Of a stretch of DNA of 16,424 bases, positions 15,592-16,424 are shown one piece after another; position 1 is the stretch's first letter; the number at the start of each line of letters is the position of its first letter. Origin of the DNA: an uncultured Clostridia bacterium (GTDB taxonomy: Bacteria > Bacillota > Clostridia > Lachnospirales > Lachnospiraceae); the NCBI GenBank assembly GCA_945622055.1, contig CALZBV010000027.1, positions 1 through 16,424 of the forward strand, given 5' to 3'. Below the pieces are notes generated by a model. It did not search any database and was not told where the DNA came from. It saw only the letters and a list, made by a program, of their open reading frames with translations. The position numbers were made by a program, and so were the translations under genes.

Positions 15592-15620
15592 ATTATACAT
15601 CGAACAGCGCATGATTTCAA
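15592..15620 (-). promoter_or_regulatory. Sigma-A-type promoter for the FlhB-like...gpsA operon
   Basis: On the minus strand TTGAAA (15615-15620) and TATAAT (15592-15597) are 17 nt apart. The -10 is perfect and the -35 has one mismatch. The -35 begins 4 nt after the stop codon of the LacI-family gene, with no terminator between, so read-through from the regulator gene is also possible. The start near 15585 gives a leader of about 70 nt. No second comparable promoter was seen in the short gaps between the following seven genes. Confidence 0.85.
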
Positions 15621-15624
15621 CATT

Positions 15625-16424
15625 TTATCCCCTGTTTGCAGTCGTATTTGCGAATTCCTCTACACTTTCTTTTTCTACCACATGTCCTTCCACAATATAG
15701 AGCCGGTTTTGTCCGCCCGGTGTTTTCATTTTTTGCAGTAAAACCGTAAGCGCCTGTTCGGCCATTTTCCTTAAATCCACCTCATAGGTTGTAATACCAA
15801 TATCACACAGTCCCGGGTACAGAAAATTATCATAGCCCACAACGGAAACCTCCTGCGGAACCCGGATTCCTTCTGCGTTCAGTTTTTTAATCAGGGCACT
15901 TGCGACCACATCACAATTGCAAAAGAACGCAGTGGGCAGCTCTTTTGGAAGCTTTAGAAGGTTCTGCTCGTCCACCCGTCCGGTCTTGACGTCTCTGTCC
16001 TCTATCTGCCACTCCTTTTTGGGTGTAATCCCATATTCGAGCATTGCCCTGGCATATCCCATGTAACGGTCGGTAATCGAGCTGGTCGATAAAAGCGTAC
16101 CGACATAAGCAATACAACGATGCCCACGCTTTAAAAGATACCGTGTCAGCTGATATGCACCGTAATAGCTGTCAGAAATAACCGCATCTGCCATTTCCTC
16201 TTCGTCATAAAAATCAACAAACACCCACGGAACCGGTATGGTCTGATGAAGCGCCTTAAGATACTCCTTAGAAAGCCGTCCAACAATCATTAGTCCCTCC
16301 GGACGGTTCTCACATAAAATCTTTGGAACCATTCCCTCCGCCTCTTCCGAATCCGCAAGTGTGGCTAAAACTGCAAGATTTCCTTCTTCGGCAGAAACAG
16401 CATTGATGGTCTGAAACATTTTCA
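15625..16424 (-). CDS. LacI-family transcriptional regulator, C-terminal ligand-binding part (5' end outside window)
   Basis: The visible 266 codons are the periplasmic-binding-protein-like sensor domain of a LacI/GalR repressor. Recognisable segments are RPEGLMIVG, VFVDFYDEEE, DSYYGAYQLTRYLLKRGHRCIAYVG, DRYMGYARAM, PTAFFCNCDVVASALIKKL and, near the end, VPQEVSVVGYDNFLY with the TTYEVDLRKMAEQAL dimer-interface motif. The N-terminal helix-turn-helix, the hinge and the first strands of the sensor lie beyond base 16424. The reading frame continues through the ATG at 16417-16419 to the edge, so that ATG is probably internal. The ligand is likely a sugar or nucleoside by family, but it cannot be read from this part. 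Its targets are unknown; no LacI-type palindromic operator was seen near the adjacent promoter. The stop is at 15625-15627. Confidence 0.9.
   Translation of the reverse strand, partial: KMFQTINAVSAEEGNLAVLATLADSEEAEGMVPKILCENRPEGLMIVGRLSKEYLKALHQTIPVPWVFVDFYDEEEMADAVISDSYYGAYQLTRYLLKRGHRCIAYVGTLLSTSSITDRYMGYARAMLEYGITPKKEWQIEDRDVKTGRVDEQNLLKLPKELPTAFFCNCDVVASALIKKLNAEGIRVPQEVSVVGYDNFLYPGLCDIGITTYEVDLRKMAEQALTVLLQKMKTPGGQNRLYIVEGHVVEKESVEEFANTTANRG

Noticed and set aside
15523..15624. LacI-type operator near the operon promoter
   Set aside because: No centred CG palindrome of the LacI/PurR kind was found around the -35/-10 elements.

Overview
The window is 16.4 kb of chromosomal core sequence from a Gram-positive, spore-forming Clostridia, most likely Lachnospiraceae. 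The evidence is spoIVA beside the gene order DUF512-der-plsY-gpsA, a membrane-bound MutS-like ATPase next to mutS and mutL, strong AGGAGG-type ribosome binding sites, and consensus vegetative promoters. Every gene is on the minus strand, so transcription runs from the high-coordinate end to the low end. I see no rRNA, tRNA, CRISPR array, insertion sequence or prophage.

Reading in the direction of transcription: (1) 16424-15625 is the C-terminal part of a LacI-family regulator, cut by the window edge. (2) A promoter at 15592-15620 starts a run of seven closely spaced housekeeping genes. These are a stand-alone FlhB C-terminal-like protein, yraN (UPF0102 nuclease fold), pgeF (laccase-domain YfiH/YlmD family), a PDZ/radical-SAM DUF512 protein, der (50S ribosome assembly GTPase), plsY and gpsA. 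GpsA makes glycerol-3-phosphate and PlsY acylates it, so the last two genes give consecutive steps of phospholipid synthesis. (3) A strong hairpin followed by a T-run (9331-9376) lies after gpsA and directly against the spoIVA start codon. (4) spoIVA encodes the spore-coat base ATPase. (5) A gene for an exported SH3-SH3-NlpC/P60 wall hydrolase has its own perfect-consensus promoter and a clear terminator. (6) A second strong promoter (6506-6534) drives a DNA-maintenance operon: membrane-anchored MutS-like ATPase, RNase HI, MutS and MutL. MutL runs off the left edge, inside its endonuclease motif.

Two structures stand out. The first is the spoIVA leader. The downstream arm of the terminator-like hairpin carries the spoIVA Shine-Dalgarno, and a sigma-E-like promoter sits on the upstream arm. 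Read-through RNA from gpsA would be terminated or have its SD masked, whereas a sporulation-specific transcript starting in the loop would lack the upstream arm. The second is a 36-bp tandem repeat inside mutL that encodes a Lys/Glu/Ala linker, with visible signs of in-frame length change.

All gene-free gaps are shorter than 300 bases. The largest (7697-7854, 6467-6610 and 15514-15624) hold promoters, a terminator and 5' leaders, and are described in the entries.
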